DNA of 64,000 nt, from positions 1 to 64,000 of the forward strand of contig JBGVOD010000040.1 of NCBI GenBank assembly GCA_045126215.1, given 5' to 3'. Positions 1 to 7,317 of this stretch are shown in pieces; within the stretch, counting starts at the first letter, position 1; each line of letters opens with the position of its first letter. The position numbers and the translations under genes are program-made. Origin of the DNA: SVEL01 sp045126215. GTDB lineage: Bacteria; Bacillota; Clostridia; Lachnospirales; Lachnospiraceae. The notes beneath the pieces were generated by a model. The model was not told the origin of the DNA. It did no database searches and saw only the letters and a program-made list of their open reading frames with translations.

Positions 1-45
1 TGCCCCATTTTCTTTGTAGTATTTAATAAAATCTTCTCTACTCAT
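1..45 (-). CDS. N-terminus of an unidentified protein, cut by the window edge
   Basis: Only the first 15 codons are present (reads MSREDFIKYYKENGA). A strong Shine-Dalgarno AAAGGAGG lies just upstream of the ATG and a good promoter lies at 92-120. Too little is visible to name a function. It is probably the next gene after nrdD-nrdG but has its own promoter. Confidence 0.7.
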   Translation of the reverse strand, partial: MSREDFIKYYKENGA

Positions 46-91
46 GATTGTTCCTCCTTTGATAATTATGTTTACTATTTATTACATCATA

Positions 92-120
92 ATTATAACA
101 AATATTTTTTTAAATTTCAA
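92..120 (-). promoter_or_regulatory. sigma-A-type promoter
   Basis: Reading leftward: -35 TTGAAA (115-120), 17-bp spacer, -10 TATAAT (92-97), with AATAG just upstream of the -35 as in other promoters of this window. The -35 lies in the last codons of nrdG. It should start transcription near 85 and serve the gene cut by the left edge. Confidence 0.75.
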
Positions 121-622
121 CTATTTTTCCTATTTTTCTGAATTTATTCATATCAATAATTCTTTGATTTTCACTTCCTTTGAATTTTAAACATAAATTT
201 TTTTGGTTTAGAATAAAAGGGCCATCAACTAAAACATCTATATTAGATAATAATTCATCTGTACAGAAGATATGTTTTTTACCTCCTTCTAATAAATCTT
301 CTAATAAATAGCCAGTAAATGCCCAAATAGTTTTATCAGGATAATAGTTTTTAAAAACAGTAGTGAAATTAGCCAAACAAGTTTGATTTTCTTCTTCAAA
401 AGGGTCCCCACCTAATAGTGTTAGTCCTGCTGTATAATCTTCTCTACATGAATTAATTATTTCTCCAGCAACCTCTTCTGTAAATGGTTTACCATAATTA
501 AAATCCCATGTTTCTGGTTGAAAACATCCCTCACAATGATTTCTACATCCAGAAACAAAAAGGGTGGTTCTTACACCAACCCCATTTGCAATATCATAAT
601 ATTTTATATTAGAATAATTCAT
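110..622 (-). CDS. nrdG: anaerobic ribonucleotide reductase activating protein
   Basis: Radical-SAM enzyme that puts the glycyl radical on NrdD, so that NTPs can be reduced without oxygen. The CX3CX2C cluster motif is seen at C26, C30 and C33 (SGCRNHCEGC), followed by the conserved LLGGDPF stretch. Length (170 aa) fits phage NrdG. It starts one base after the nrdD stop, so the two are co-transcribed and probably translationally coupled. Assignment is from family motifs plus neighbour; very secure. Confidence 0.95.
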   Translation of the reverse strand: MNYSNIKYYDIANGVGVRTTLFVSGCRNHCEGCFQPETWDFNYGKPFTEEVAGEIINSCREDYTAGLTLLGGDPFEEENQTCLANFTTVFKNYYPDKTIWAFTGYLLEDLLEGGKKHIFCTDELLSNIDVLVDGPFILNQKNLCLKFKGSENQRIIDMNKFRKIGKIVEI

Positions 623-623
623 T

Positions 624-2822
624 TTATAAATGCAGTACTCTCTCTTTTATTTCTTGTGTTCTTCCTTGATTCCAAAATTGAGAACCAATATAACCACATG
701 TTCTTCTTGCTACATTCATCTTATTCTGGTCTCTATTTCCACAATTAGGACATTCCCAATATAATTTACCAGATTCATCTTCTTCTATATTTATTTCCCC
801 GTCATAACCACATACCTGACAGTAGTCCGATTTTGTATTTAATTCTGCATACATAATGTTGTCATAAATATATTTCATAACAGCTAAAACTGCTTCAATA
901 TTATTCTTCATGTCAGGTACTTCCACATAGCTGATAGCTCCTCCAGGGGAAAGTTCTTGGAACTCTGCTTCTAATTTTAATTTATCAAAAGCATTAATAT
1001 TCTCAGTTACGTGTACATGATAACTATTCGTTATATAATTTTTATCAGTAACACCTTCAATAATTCCAAATCTTTCCTTTAAGCATTTAGCAAACTTATA
1101 GGTAGTTGATTCAATCGGAGTTCCATAAATAGAATAATCAATATTCTCGGCTGCTTTCCATTCAGAAGTAAATTTATTTAATCTTTCCATAATCTGAAGA
1201 CCTAATTCTTTACCTTCTGGTTCTGTTAATTTTTTACCTATTAATTTATACACACATTCCCATAAACCAGCATATCCCAATGAAATTGTAGAATATCCAT
1301 TATATAATAATTTATCAATAGGTTCACCTTTTTGAAGTCTTGCTAATGCACCGTACTGCCAGTGAATAGGTGAGATATCTGATGGTGTACCTAATAATCT
1401 TTTATGTCTTATTTGTAATGCTCTGTGACAAAGTTCACATCTTTCTTCTAATAATTTCCAGAAATCTTCCATTGTGTCAGCAGAACATGCAACATCAACT
1501 AGATTAATTGTAACTACTCCTTGATTAAATCTTCCATAATATTTATGCTTCCCTGCCTCGTAGTTTCCTGCATTTGCAATATTTGGAATACCAGCATCTG
1601 TAAACCTATCGGGAGTTAAGAAACTTCTACACCCCATACAGGTATAGACATCTCCTTTTAATTCAAGCATTATTTTTTCAGAGATGTAGTCCGGAACCAT
1701 TCTCTTTGCAGTACACTCTGCAGCTAATTTTGTAAGATACCAAAATTCAGAGTCTTCTTTTATGTTATCTGGCTCTAATGTATATATTAATTTTGGAAAT
1801 GCAGGAGTAATCCAGTGCCCGGACTCATTTTTTGTACCTTGAATTCTTTGTTTAAATACCTCTTCTGCAATTAAAGCTAAGTCGTGTTTTTCCTGGGCTG
1901 TCTTTGCTTCACCAAGATAAATATATAATGTTACAAAAGGGGTTTGTCCATTACTTGTGTTTAAAGTATTGATTTGATACTGCAGGATTTGTACCCCTGT
2001 TTTTATCTCCCTTTTAACTCTTTCTTCCGTTATGGAATATATTTTATCAAAATCAAGATTCTCAATCTCTAACCTTCCTAGTTCTTCGATTACCTCTCTC
2101 TTTATTTTCTCCCTTGAAATATTTACAAAGGGGGCTAAATGTGCTAAACTCATGCTTTGACCACCATACTGACCACTAGCAACAACAGCCATTATTTGAG
2201 TCGCAATTGTACAAGCTGTTGTGAAGGAATGTGGTTTTTCAATCATTGTCTTGTTTATCACAGTCCCGTTCTGAAGCATATCCTCAAGATTCACTAAACA
2301 GCAATTGAATGTTTTTTGAGCAAAATAATCTGCATCGTGAAAATGGATAATTCCTTTATCGTGAGCATCGGAAATATCGGAAGGGAGTAAAAATCTTCTG
2401 GTTATATCCTTACTAACTTCACCAGCCATGTAGTCCCTTTGAGTAGAGGCTACAATAGCGTTTTTATTTGAATTTTCATCTTTTAATTCTTCATTGTGAA
2501 GATTAACTAAATCAAAAATACTGTCATAAGTTTTTCTCACACTTCTTGCTATTTGTTTGAGTTGTCTATATTCTATATATTCTTTGGCAATATCCTTATG
2601 ACTTGAAGCCATTAATTTTTGTTCAATTATGTCATGAATATCTTCTACATGTAATACCTCTTCATTTTTCTGTTCGATAAAATTAGCTATTTTTTCTGAT
2701 AACTGTTTTGCATCCTCGTCTACTTCTTCCACCTGTTTCCAGGCTCTCAAAATAGCATCTATAATGTTTTTCTTATTAAATTTTACCTTTTTTCCACTTC
2801 TCTTAATTACATAATTGACCAT
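624..2822 (-). CDS. nrdD: anaerobic (class III) ribonucleoside-triphosphate reductase
   Basis: 732 aa. Makes dNTPs for phage replication under anoxia. An ATP-cone-like regulatory segment occupies roughly residues 1-95. The C-terminus has the four-cysteine zinc site (C668, C671, C691, C694) and the glycyl-radical motif RTCGY with G710 as the radical glycine. The start ATG has AAAGGGA upstream. A 12-bp hairpin sits in its leader. Presence of only this oxygen-sensitive class in the window suggests a strictly anaerobic host. Confidence 0.96.
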   Translation of the reverse strand: MVNYVIKRSGKKVKFNKKNIIDAILRAWKQVEEVDEDAKQLSEKIANFIEQKNEEVLHVEDIHDIIEQKLMASSHKDIAKEYIEYRQLKQIARSVRKTYDSIFDLVNLHNEELKDENSNKNAIVASTQRDYMAGEVSKDITRRFLLPSDISDAHDKGIIHFHDADYFAQKTFNCCLVNLEDMLQNGTVINKTMIEKPHSFTTACTIATQIMAVVASGQYGGQSMSLAHLAPFVNISREKIKREVIEELGRLEIENLDFDKIYSITEERVKREIKTGVQILQYQINTLNTSNGQTPFVTLYIYLGEAKTAQEKHDLALIAEEVFKQRIQGTKNESGHWITPAFPKLIYTLEPDNIKEDSEFWYLTKLAAECTAKRMVPDYISEKIMLELKGDVYTCMGCRSFLTPDRFTDAGIPNIANAGNYEAGKHKYYGRFNQGVVTINLVDVACSADTMEDFWKLLEERCELCHRALQIRHKRLLGTPSDISPIHWQYGALARLQKGEPIDKLLYNGYSTISLGYAGLWECVYKLIGKKLTEPEGKELGLQIMERLNKFTSEWKAAENIDYSIYGTPIESTTYKFAKCLKERFGIIEGVTDKNYITNSYHVHVTENINAFDKLKLEAEFQELSPGGAISYVEVPDMKNNIEAVLAVMKYIYDNIMYAELNTKSDYCQVCGYDGEINIEEDESGKLYWECPNCGNRDQNKMNVARRTCGYIGSQFWNQGRTQEIKERVLHL

Positions 2823-2857
2823 TTTATATTCCCTTTAACGTTTATCTTTCTAGTTGA

Positions 2858-2887
2858 ATATAGAGAAGTTGTTACACTTCTCTATAT
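2858..2887 (-). other. leader hairpin upstream of nrdD
   Basis: Perfect 12-bp inverted repeat (2858-2869 with 2876-2887) around a 6-nt loop, between the lipoprotein-side genes and nrdD. Read leftward it is preceded, not followed, by a T-run, so it does not look like a classical terminator for the nrdD transcript; read rightward it is followed by A's. It may be an mRNA-processing or stability hairpin in the nrdD leader, or an end-point for upstream transcription. Confidence 0.5.
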
Positions 2888-2917
2888 AAAAAATTTTATG
2901 AAATTTTTTATAAATAT

Positions 2918-3580
2918 TTACCAATTAGTATATATGTCAATTGTACCATAATCACAGCCGCTATCATAAACCTTACCAGTTCCTAGGGATGTTTCAACTG
3001 TAGAACCATAACTAAGGTATGATGGATCAGCAGCAACACAAATATAACCATTTTCATCTCTTATAGTCCCATCTTCTGCAACATATCTTCCTGGAATGTT
3101 TAAACCCCCTCCTGGTAATACCTGTTGACTATAGTAAGTTTCCCTGTGTCCATTATAATATACAACACCTGTATAAGGATTTAATACTCCAGTGTTTTCA
3201 TATTCAAAATAACTACCACCAGCAGTATTATCATAATAGTTCTCTGTTTCCTGAATTGTGGAGGTATAGATATTATCAATCAATTTTTGAATTTCATCTG
3301 CATTATAGCCCTCTGCTGTTAGCCTATCCCATCTTTCTTGTCCATTTCCATATAGACCAGATATGACATCCTCAACTATTTCCTCGTTAGATTTTAATGT
3401 TTCTATAGTTGTTTCTTCTATACTCTCATCTTTAATTTCCTCTTCAAAGACAGGTTCTTCCTTAACAATAAAATCTATTGTTGTTTGAATGTTGGCTTCT
3501 TCTTTTTTTCCACAGCTAGAAGATATTATAACTATTAAAAGTATAGATATTATATATAAAATATTTTTCTTATGTCTCAA
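2918..3580 (-). CDS. lipoprotein with CW_7-like and 3D-like domains
   Basis: 220 aa, starting at TTG with AAGGAAG seven bases upstream. A short basic N-terminus, a hydrophobic segment and lipobox SSC (C23) mark a membrane-anchored lipoprotein. Residues 40-65 are acidic linker. Residues 66-105 (core YGNGQERWDRL then AEGYNADEIQ) match the CPL-7/CW_7 cell-wall-binding repeat by eye. Residues 180-220 resemble the 3D domain of MltA-like lytic transglycosylases, with three aspartates D185, D206 and D215. It would sit outside the membrane on peptidoglycan; superinfection exclusion or wall remodelling are possible roles (inference). An uncommon phage protein. Confidence 0.7.
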   Translation of the reverse strand: MRHKKNILYIISILLIVIISSSCGKKEEANIQTTIDFIVKEEPVFEEEIKDESIEETTIETLKSNEEIVEDVISGLYGNGQERWDRLTAEGYNADEIQKLIDNIYTSTIQETENYYDNTAGGSYFEYENTGVLNPYTGVVYYNGHRETYYSQQVLPGGGLNIPGRYVAEDGTIRDENGYICVAADPSYLSYGSTVETSLGTGKVYDSGCDYGTIDIYTNW

Positions 3581-3597
3581 AATACGTCTTCCTTTCC

Positions 3598-4092
3598 TTA
3601 ATCAAAATAATATTCTTCTATATTTAGAAGGGGGTTAATCTTTAAGTTTTCTGCACATTTACCACAATAAGGAGCTTCTAAATCTGGGGAAATTTTAGTG
3701 GCTTGAGAACCACAAATGATACATACTTTCTGAAACAATTCTTCATACCTATCAATTATCTTCTGCACAGAATCTAATTTGTCACATCGCCAATTTAAAC
3801 CAATAAATTTTTTTCTGTCTACTTTAATGATGTCTTCTACAGCTGAGTAATTGTACTTTTTTAATTCCTCATCAATCTCTCTGCACAGTTCATTCCCAAG
3901 TGCTATTCTCCATCCTGTTGGTAACATGTCTAGTAAAGTACTCAACAATCCTGACTTTTCATGGTTATTTAATTTTAACCATGGATATTTTATCAACAAC
4001 TCTTTATTAAAAGTATTTAAATCTTCTAACAGAGAATTGTCCTCGGTTTTTAAATAAAGTCTACATTTGTTAAAATATTCATTAAGAGTCAT
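3598..4092 (-). CDS. unknown protein with C-terminal four-cysteine zinc site
   Basis: 164 aa. Mostly helical and charged; residues about 123-140 carry CIICG ... YCGKC, a likely zinc knuckle. I do not recognise the family. Its ATG immediately follows the stop of the DUF2828 gene (TAAATG), so the two are translationally coupled, which suggests it works with the Ro60-like protein or its RNA. Confidence 0.75.
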   Translation of the reverse strand: MTLNEYFNKCRLYLKTEDNSLLEDLNTFNKELLIKYPWLKLNNHEKSGLLSTLLDMLPTGWRIALGNELCREIDEELKKYNYSAVEDIIKVDRKKFIGLNWRCDKLDSVQKIIDRYEELFQKVCIICGSQATKISPDLEAPYCGKCAENLKINPLLNIEEYYFD

Positions 4093-5712
4093 TTAAACTC
4101 CCTCCCCTACCCATACTTTATTATACCTCTCGTTATTTAAGGTATTAAGCATAATAGTCATAGGGTCTAATTTTATTCTCGTTATCTCTTCACCCCTATC
4201 ATTAATCTCTTCACTATATTCGGTGCCAAGAAGAACTGCTTTGAACAAAGATGGTGAATAACCACTTACAAAACAGCACTGTTCATCTCTGATTGTTTGT
4301 TGGAACATACCACAATTACTTGTTCTTACATTCCAGAACACAATAGCAGGGAGAATATAATCATATTCAGCATATCTATCTCTCATTGATTCCATGAAAG
4401 AAAGCGTCTTATTGCTGTTAATATTTCTTTTTTCTTCCCACCAATGAGTAGGTTCATAATTATTATTAACTGCACAATCATCAAATTGCATGTCCGAAAT
4501 AATATACAATTTATTTGGTAATTCATCCTGAGATAAATTATTTTTAACCGCTGTTTCCAATATTAATTCAAACACTGCTTCCAGATTGGTATTCATATCC
4601 CAACCAGCCCTTGACATATTAGAAACTTTTTCAAAGATATTAGAACCTTTAATTTCCTGGAGTTCTGGTTTGTGTGAAAAAGTAATAAAATGATTCTTGA
4701 AAGGTCCCTTTGCTTTATCAGCACAATATAATCCCAAAGAAATAGCTACTTCTATTGGGGTACCTAACATAGAACCAGATGTATCTACCACACAGATACC
4801 TGTTTCATCCTTATCTGCTTCTTCAAAATAATTTGGAAGAGCCTTCCATAAAGCATCATATAAGATAATATCCTTTTTACTTTTTTCAATTGGATAATAA
4901 CCACCATTAAAAATCTTATGAATAATATCAACAGGAACAAGAGTTCCAGCATTGATTTTTGAATTACCAAGAGCTAATTTGTTTAGATATTCTGTATATG
5001 CTTCTTTAACATGATTATAAAAAGCATTAGAATAAAGCATAGAAGCCTTGGATGGAAGTTTGTCAAAATCAATTTCTTCCCACTTGTTTTGGGACATTTG
5101 TGTTTCTACAATATTTATTGATTTTCTGAGTTTAGAAAGAATTCTTCTATACTCAGAAGGTTTCATGTCTAATCCTTTAATTAATTTATTTGCAAAATAT
5201 TTAGTTTGTTTTGAAGATGCATTTTCAGATGGCAACCATTTGGCAAGAAGAGAACAGGTACCTCCATTACCAACAGAAATAATGTCTTCACTCAAAACCT
5301 GACCAATATATTCAATAACATCTTTCTCAATTGGAGTATCTAATAAATAGAGTAAATCATCTCCTCTTCCATATAAAAGAAAGTTATTAAAATTATTAAT
5401 AACATACTCAGGATAATAATTTGCAAGAGTAATCATAATTACTCTAAATAAAGTTCTACAGCCCTGACCACCTCTGATATCTCTTAAATAAAAGAGTAAT
5501 TTCATTGCAAGAGTTCTATCTTCGCTCCATGCCTTATAAAATTTTTCAAGAGCAGAGTCAATTAAATATTTATCATCAAAAGTTAATCTATTATAGGAGC
5601 CCATAGTACCAAAAGCATCAAGAACTGCATTCCCAGTGCTCTTATAAGCGACTGCACCATTTTCAGTAACTGTGTAGTTATTAATTTCTTTTAATGCATC
5701 TAAAAAATTCAT
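4093..5712 (-). CDS. DUF2828 protein: Ro60/TROVE-like HEAT repeats plus vWA domain
   Basis: 539 aa from the ATG at 5712, which has AAAGGAAG seven bases upstream; the in-frame ATG at 5730 lies at that Shine-Dalgarno and is less likely. The N-terminal two-thirds is helical with the family pattern LFYLRDIRGGQG and LLAKWLPSENAS; the C-terminal third is a von Willebrand A domain with MIDAS motif DTSGSM and a later SDMQFD. This is the DUF2828 architecture, related to the RNA-binding Ro60/TROVE ring. Ro60 relatives bind small structured (Y) RNAs and assist RNA quality control. Two tandem structured elements precede it. Confidence 0.85.
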   Translation of the reverse strand: MNFLDALKEINNYTVTENGAVAYKSTGNAVLDAFGTMGSYNRLTFDDKYLIDSALEKFYKAWSEDRTLAMKLLFYLRDIRGGQGCRTLFRVIMITLANYYPEYVINNFNNFLLYGRGDDLLYLLDTPIEKDVIEYIGQVLSEDIISVGNGGTCSLLAKWLPSENASSKQTKYFANKLIKGLDMKPSEYRRILSKLRKSINIVETQMSQNKWEEIDFDKLPSKASMLYSNAFYNHVKEAYTEYLNKLALGNSKINAGTLVPVDIIHKIFNGGYYPIEKSKKDIILYDALWKALPNYFEEADKDETGICVVDTSGSMLGTPIEVAISLGLYCADKAKGPFKNHFITFSHKPELQEIKGSNIFEKVSNMSRAGWDMNTNLEAVFELILETAVKNNLSQDELPNKLYIISDMQFDDCAVNNNYEPTHWWEEKRNINSNKTLSFMESMRDRYAEYDYILPAIVFWNVRTSNCGMFQQTIRDEQCCFVSGYSPSLFKAVLLGTEYSEEINDRGEEITRIKLDPMTIMLNTLNNERYNKVWVGEGV

Positions 5713-5741
5713 CTTTATACTTCCTTTCATAATTTAATACT

Positions 5742-5801
5742 AGACACAATAAGGGCCTATTTTAACAGAATAGTCTTGTAACGTTTTTGCTGTAAGTGTC
5801 T
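5742..5801 (-). ncRNA. candidate structured RNA element 2 (downstream copy)
   Basis: Ends pair as AGACAC/GTGTCT (5742-5747 with 5796-5801), enclosing TTACAGCAAAAAC and an inner hairpin CTATT/AATAG. It repeats the layout of the element at 5822-5890: closing stem, then a TACAGCAA box, then an A/T-rich interior. It could be an independent small RNA or a leader domain of the DUF2828 mRNA. Structure is by eye only. Confidence 0.4.
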
Positions 5802-5821
5802 TTATTTTACTATCATATTTC

Positions 5822-5890
5822 TAAGCACATTGAAAGGAGGATTATATTAATTTTTATACTGGTGTTAAATCTTCTTGCTGTATGTGCTTA
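5822..5890 (-). ncRNA. candidate structured RNA element 1 (upstream copy)
   Basis: A perfect 9-bp closing stem TAAGCACAT/ATGTGCTTA (5882-5890 with 5822-5830) holds a loop starting ACAGCAAGAAG, the same TACAGCAA box as element 2. Its 3' side contains CCTCCTTTCA, which resembles the 16S rRNA anti-Shine-Dalgarno and is complementary over 8 nt (TCCTTTCA with TGAAAGGA) to the DUF2828 ribosome binding site at 5722-5729. It may regulate translation of that gene or be a Y-RNA-like ligand of its product (inference). Confidence 0.4.
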
Positions 5891-6064
5891 ATAATTATGC
5901 AGTCTCTCGCCTAGATCTTTAATAAAATTAACAAATCTTAATCTATCTTCCTGTGGTACTTGTATACTTTGAATACCAATATTTAAAGCTTGAAATAAAA
6001 ATTCTGCATCTTTTTTATCTGATTCAATTGTGATGTAATTTTGAGTTTCATTTTTAATTATCAT
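5888..6064 (-). CDS. small unknown protein, coupled to a membrane peptide gene
   Basis: 58 aa (begins MIIKNETQNY, ends GERLHNY). No Shine-Dalgarno of its own; its ATG overlaps the stop of the preceding membrane-peptide ORF as ATGA, so it is probably translated by coupling. A longer in-frame reading from 6181 exists, but its first 39 codons coincide with the membrane peptide in another frame and look non-coding. Function unknown. Confidence 0.6.
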   Translation of the reverse strand: MIIKNETQNYITIESDKKDAEFLFQALNIGIQSIQVPQEDRLRFVNFIKDLGERLHNY

Positions 6065-6162
6065 TTTAGTAAATAAACAACATATAAAATAGCCAGTGTT
6101 ATTAAAATTGATATAGCAATTGATGTTCCTGTTTTTGATTTCATAAGTTTGACAAATTTCAT
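6061..6162 (-). CDS. 33-aa single-pass membrane peptide
   Basis: Starts MKFVKLMKSK, followed by one hydrophobic helix of about 20 residues (IAISILITLAILYVVYLL) and ends in Lys. AAGAAGG lies about 8-10 bases upstream of the ATG, and promoter 6195-6223 lies just before it. Stop overlaps the next start (ATGA). A basic N-terminus plus one helix fits an inner-membrane micropeptide, such as an inhibitor, a holin-like or an exclusion peptide; none can be chosen from sequence alone. Confidence 0.6.
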   Translation of the reverse strand: MKFVKLMKSKTGTSIAISILITLAILYVVYLLK

Positions 6163-6185
6163 TTCTGCTACCTTCTTTCATATTT

Positions 6186-6223
6186 TATATTACAATTGTA
6201 ATATAATTATTATTAATAATCAA
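6186..6223 (-). promoter_or_regulatory. promoter with a 20-bp palindrome over the -10 box
   Basis: Leftward -35 TTGATT (6218-6223), 17-bp spacer, -10 TACAAT (6195-6200). A perfect 20-bp palindrome (6186-6205, centre CAATTG) covers the -10 and the expected start, which is where a dimeric repressor would bind. It drives the membrane-peptide gene. Confidence 0.65.
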
Positions 6224-6393
6224 CTATTTTTTAATGTTTTTTCATTATTTTTTTCATTATTAAAAATAGGGCATAGCTCAGTATTTCTTAAATAAGCATA
6301 ACTGTGTATTGTTCCTATTATGGTGTTGTTTTTATTTCTTAAACATTTATTATTTTTACATTCTTCTATGCAAAATGTAATATCTTTATTCAT
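6220..6393 (-). CDS. small cysteine-containing protein
   Basis: 57 aa, beginning MNKDITFCIEECKNNKCLRN. AAAGG is located upstream inside the end of the protease gene, 5 bases away, so it continues that operon. Cysteines at 8, 12, 17 and 41 could bind zinc. Short proteins with this CxxxCxxxxCLRN opening recur in Firmicutes phages as far as I recall, but the function is unknown. Its end overlaps the -35 of the next promoter. Confidence 0.65.
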   Translation of the reverse strand: MNKDITFCIEECKNNKCLRNKNNTIIGTIHSYAYLRNTELCPIFNNEKNNEKTLKNS

Positions 6394-6398
6394 TTAAA

Positions 6399-6821
6399 CT
6401 ACCTTTCTTTTACATAATATGTATGTAGAATCTCATCAGAAGAATCCCATATATCATATACAATGCCATCTACAACTGCGGCTAAATGTCTTGTTCCAAG
6501 AGAAGCAATTGCTGTAAAGTTTGGATGGTCTTTTATCCAATCACTGATTTTAATCTTTTTATTTTCTACTGTTCTTGGCTCTCTCTGTTTTTCCCAGCCT
6601 AACGAGGTTAAGTACTTGTCATACACATTCTGGTCATTTGGCATTCTACCATATTTTCTACCAATTTCAACAAGGCCATCATAAGTAACTTCCCAAGGTT
6701 GTTCAAGGATAGTTGAAATTGCTCTAATCACACAATCTCCAACTTTATGGTTGTGTGAATTAGCATTGTAATAATGAAAATATACAGTGTCCTTTGGGTT
6801 TTTTGGTTTTCTCTTTGACAT
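6399..6821 (-). CDS. papain-like cysteine protease fold protein
   Basis: 140 aa from the ATG at 6821, chosen for AAGGAGGAAG upstream; an in-frame ATG at 6842 lies before that Shine-Dalgarno. GDCVIRAIS places a catalytic cysteine at C30 at the start of a helix; RHLAAVV (His about 110) and IVYDIWDSS (Asp about 122) complete a Cys-His-Asp arrangement typical of small phage papain-fold proteins. The target is unknown; as an early gene it may cleave or modify a host protein (inference). Confidence 0.7.
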   Translation of the reverse strand: MSKRKPKNPKDTVYFHYYNANSHNHKVGDCVIRAISTILEQPWEVTYDGLVEIGRKYGRMPNDQNVYDKYLTSLGWEKQREPRTVENKKIKISDWIKDHPNFTAIASLGTRHLAAVVDGIVYDIWDSSDEILHTYYVKER

Positions 6822-6856
6822 AAAAACTTCCTCCTTAATCATATATCAATAAAATA

Positions 6857-6885
6857 ATTATAATATACATTAAGGAAGAAGTCAA
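6857..6885 (-). promoter_or_regulatory. sigma-A-type promoter, near consensus
   Basis: -35 TTGACT (6880-6885), 17-bp spacer, -10 TATAAT (6857-6862), preceded by GATAG. One of the best matches in the window; it lies directly upstream of the papain-like gene and the small Cys-containing gene. Confidence 0.85.
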
Positions 6886-6902
6886 CTATCTTCACTATTA
6901 GA

Positions 6903-7109
6903 TTATTTATCAAGTAGAGACGAGAGTAAATCACCGGTACCTATTAATCTGCCATAAAAATCTGACGTTGTATTTTTCTGCTTATTATAAAATCCTTTTA
7001 TTCTACCCTGAAAATCTTTTACTTGTCTGTCTCCATTAAGATCTTCTTCAATAAAACCAAGTTGTCGGCCATAAAAATCTTTAATTGGATAAGTATTTTT
7101 AGCAATCAT
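6903..7109 (-). CDS. short protein made of DFxGRxxG repeats
   Basis: 68 aa. Three near-identical units are visible: DFYGRQLGFIEE, DFQGRIKGFYNK and DFYGRLIGTGDL, each likely a beta-hairpin. The start overlaps the upstream ORF stop as ATGA, and AGGAGG lies a few bases upstream. No catalytic motif. It could be a compact binding module; function unknown. Confidence 0.75.
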   Translation of the reverse strand: MIAKNTYPIKDFYGRQLGFIEEDLNGDRQVKDFQGRIKGFYNKQKNTTSDFYGRLIGTGDLLSSLLDK

Positions 7110-7276
7110 TTTTCTAGTTCCTCCTGTGGGATTAATTTACTCATTGTGGAATTAAACTCAATTGGTCTTACCTCGTAAAATATATGATTATCTTTTTTAA
7201 TACATTTTAATATGATTACTTTAAAATCATTATAAAAAGCTTCATCATGTATGCAAAATAGTTGACTATTCTCCAT
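7106..7276 (-). CDS. small unknown protein, first gene of its operon
   Basis: 56 aa, begins MENSQLFCIHDEAF, ends PQEELEK. AAGGA lies 7 bases upstream of the ATG and a promoter is immediately before it (7289-7317). The stop overlaps the next start (ATGA). Codon pattern and the coupled start support a real gene; no function recognised. Confidence 0.65.
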   Translation of the reverse strand: MENSQLFCIHDEAFYNDFKVIILKCIKKDNHIFYEVRPIEFNSTMSKLIPQEELEK

Positions 7277-7288
7277 GTATTTATCCTT

Positions 7289-7317
7289 ATATTATAATTT
7301 GTAAGTATAAAAATCAA
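7289..7317 (-). promoter_or_regulatory. sigma-A-type promoter
   Basis: -35 TTGATT (7312-7317). With a 17-bp spacer the -10 is TAATAT (7289-7294); the perfect TATAAT two bases upstream (7291-7296) would give a 15-bp spacer. AATAG precedes the -35. Serves the 56-aa and DFxGR-repeat genes. Confidence 0.65.

Noticed and set aside
2858..2887. Rho-independent terminator before nrdD
   Set aside because: The hairpin has no following T-run in the transcription direction.
5831..5890. Rightward gene after the plus-strand GAAAGGAGG
   Set aside because: No ATG/GTG/TTG start at proper spacing with an ORF of any length; the sequence is better explained as the complement of the structured element.
6065..6181. 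N-terminal part of a 97-aa ORF
   Set aside because: This stretch codes for the membrane peptide in another frame with a better start; the shorter 58-aa protein has an ATGA junction.
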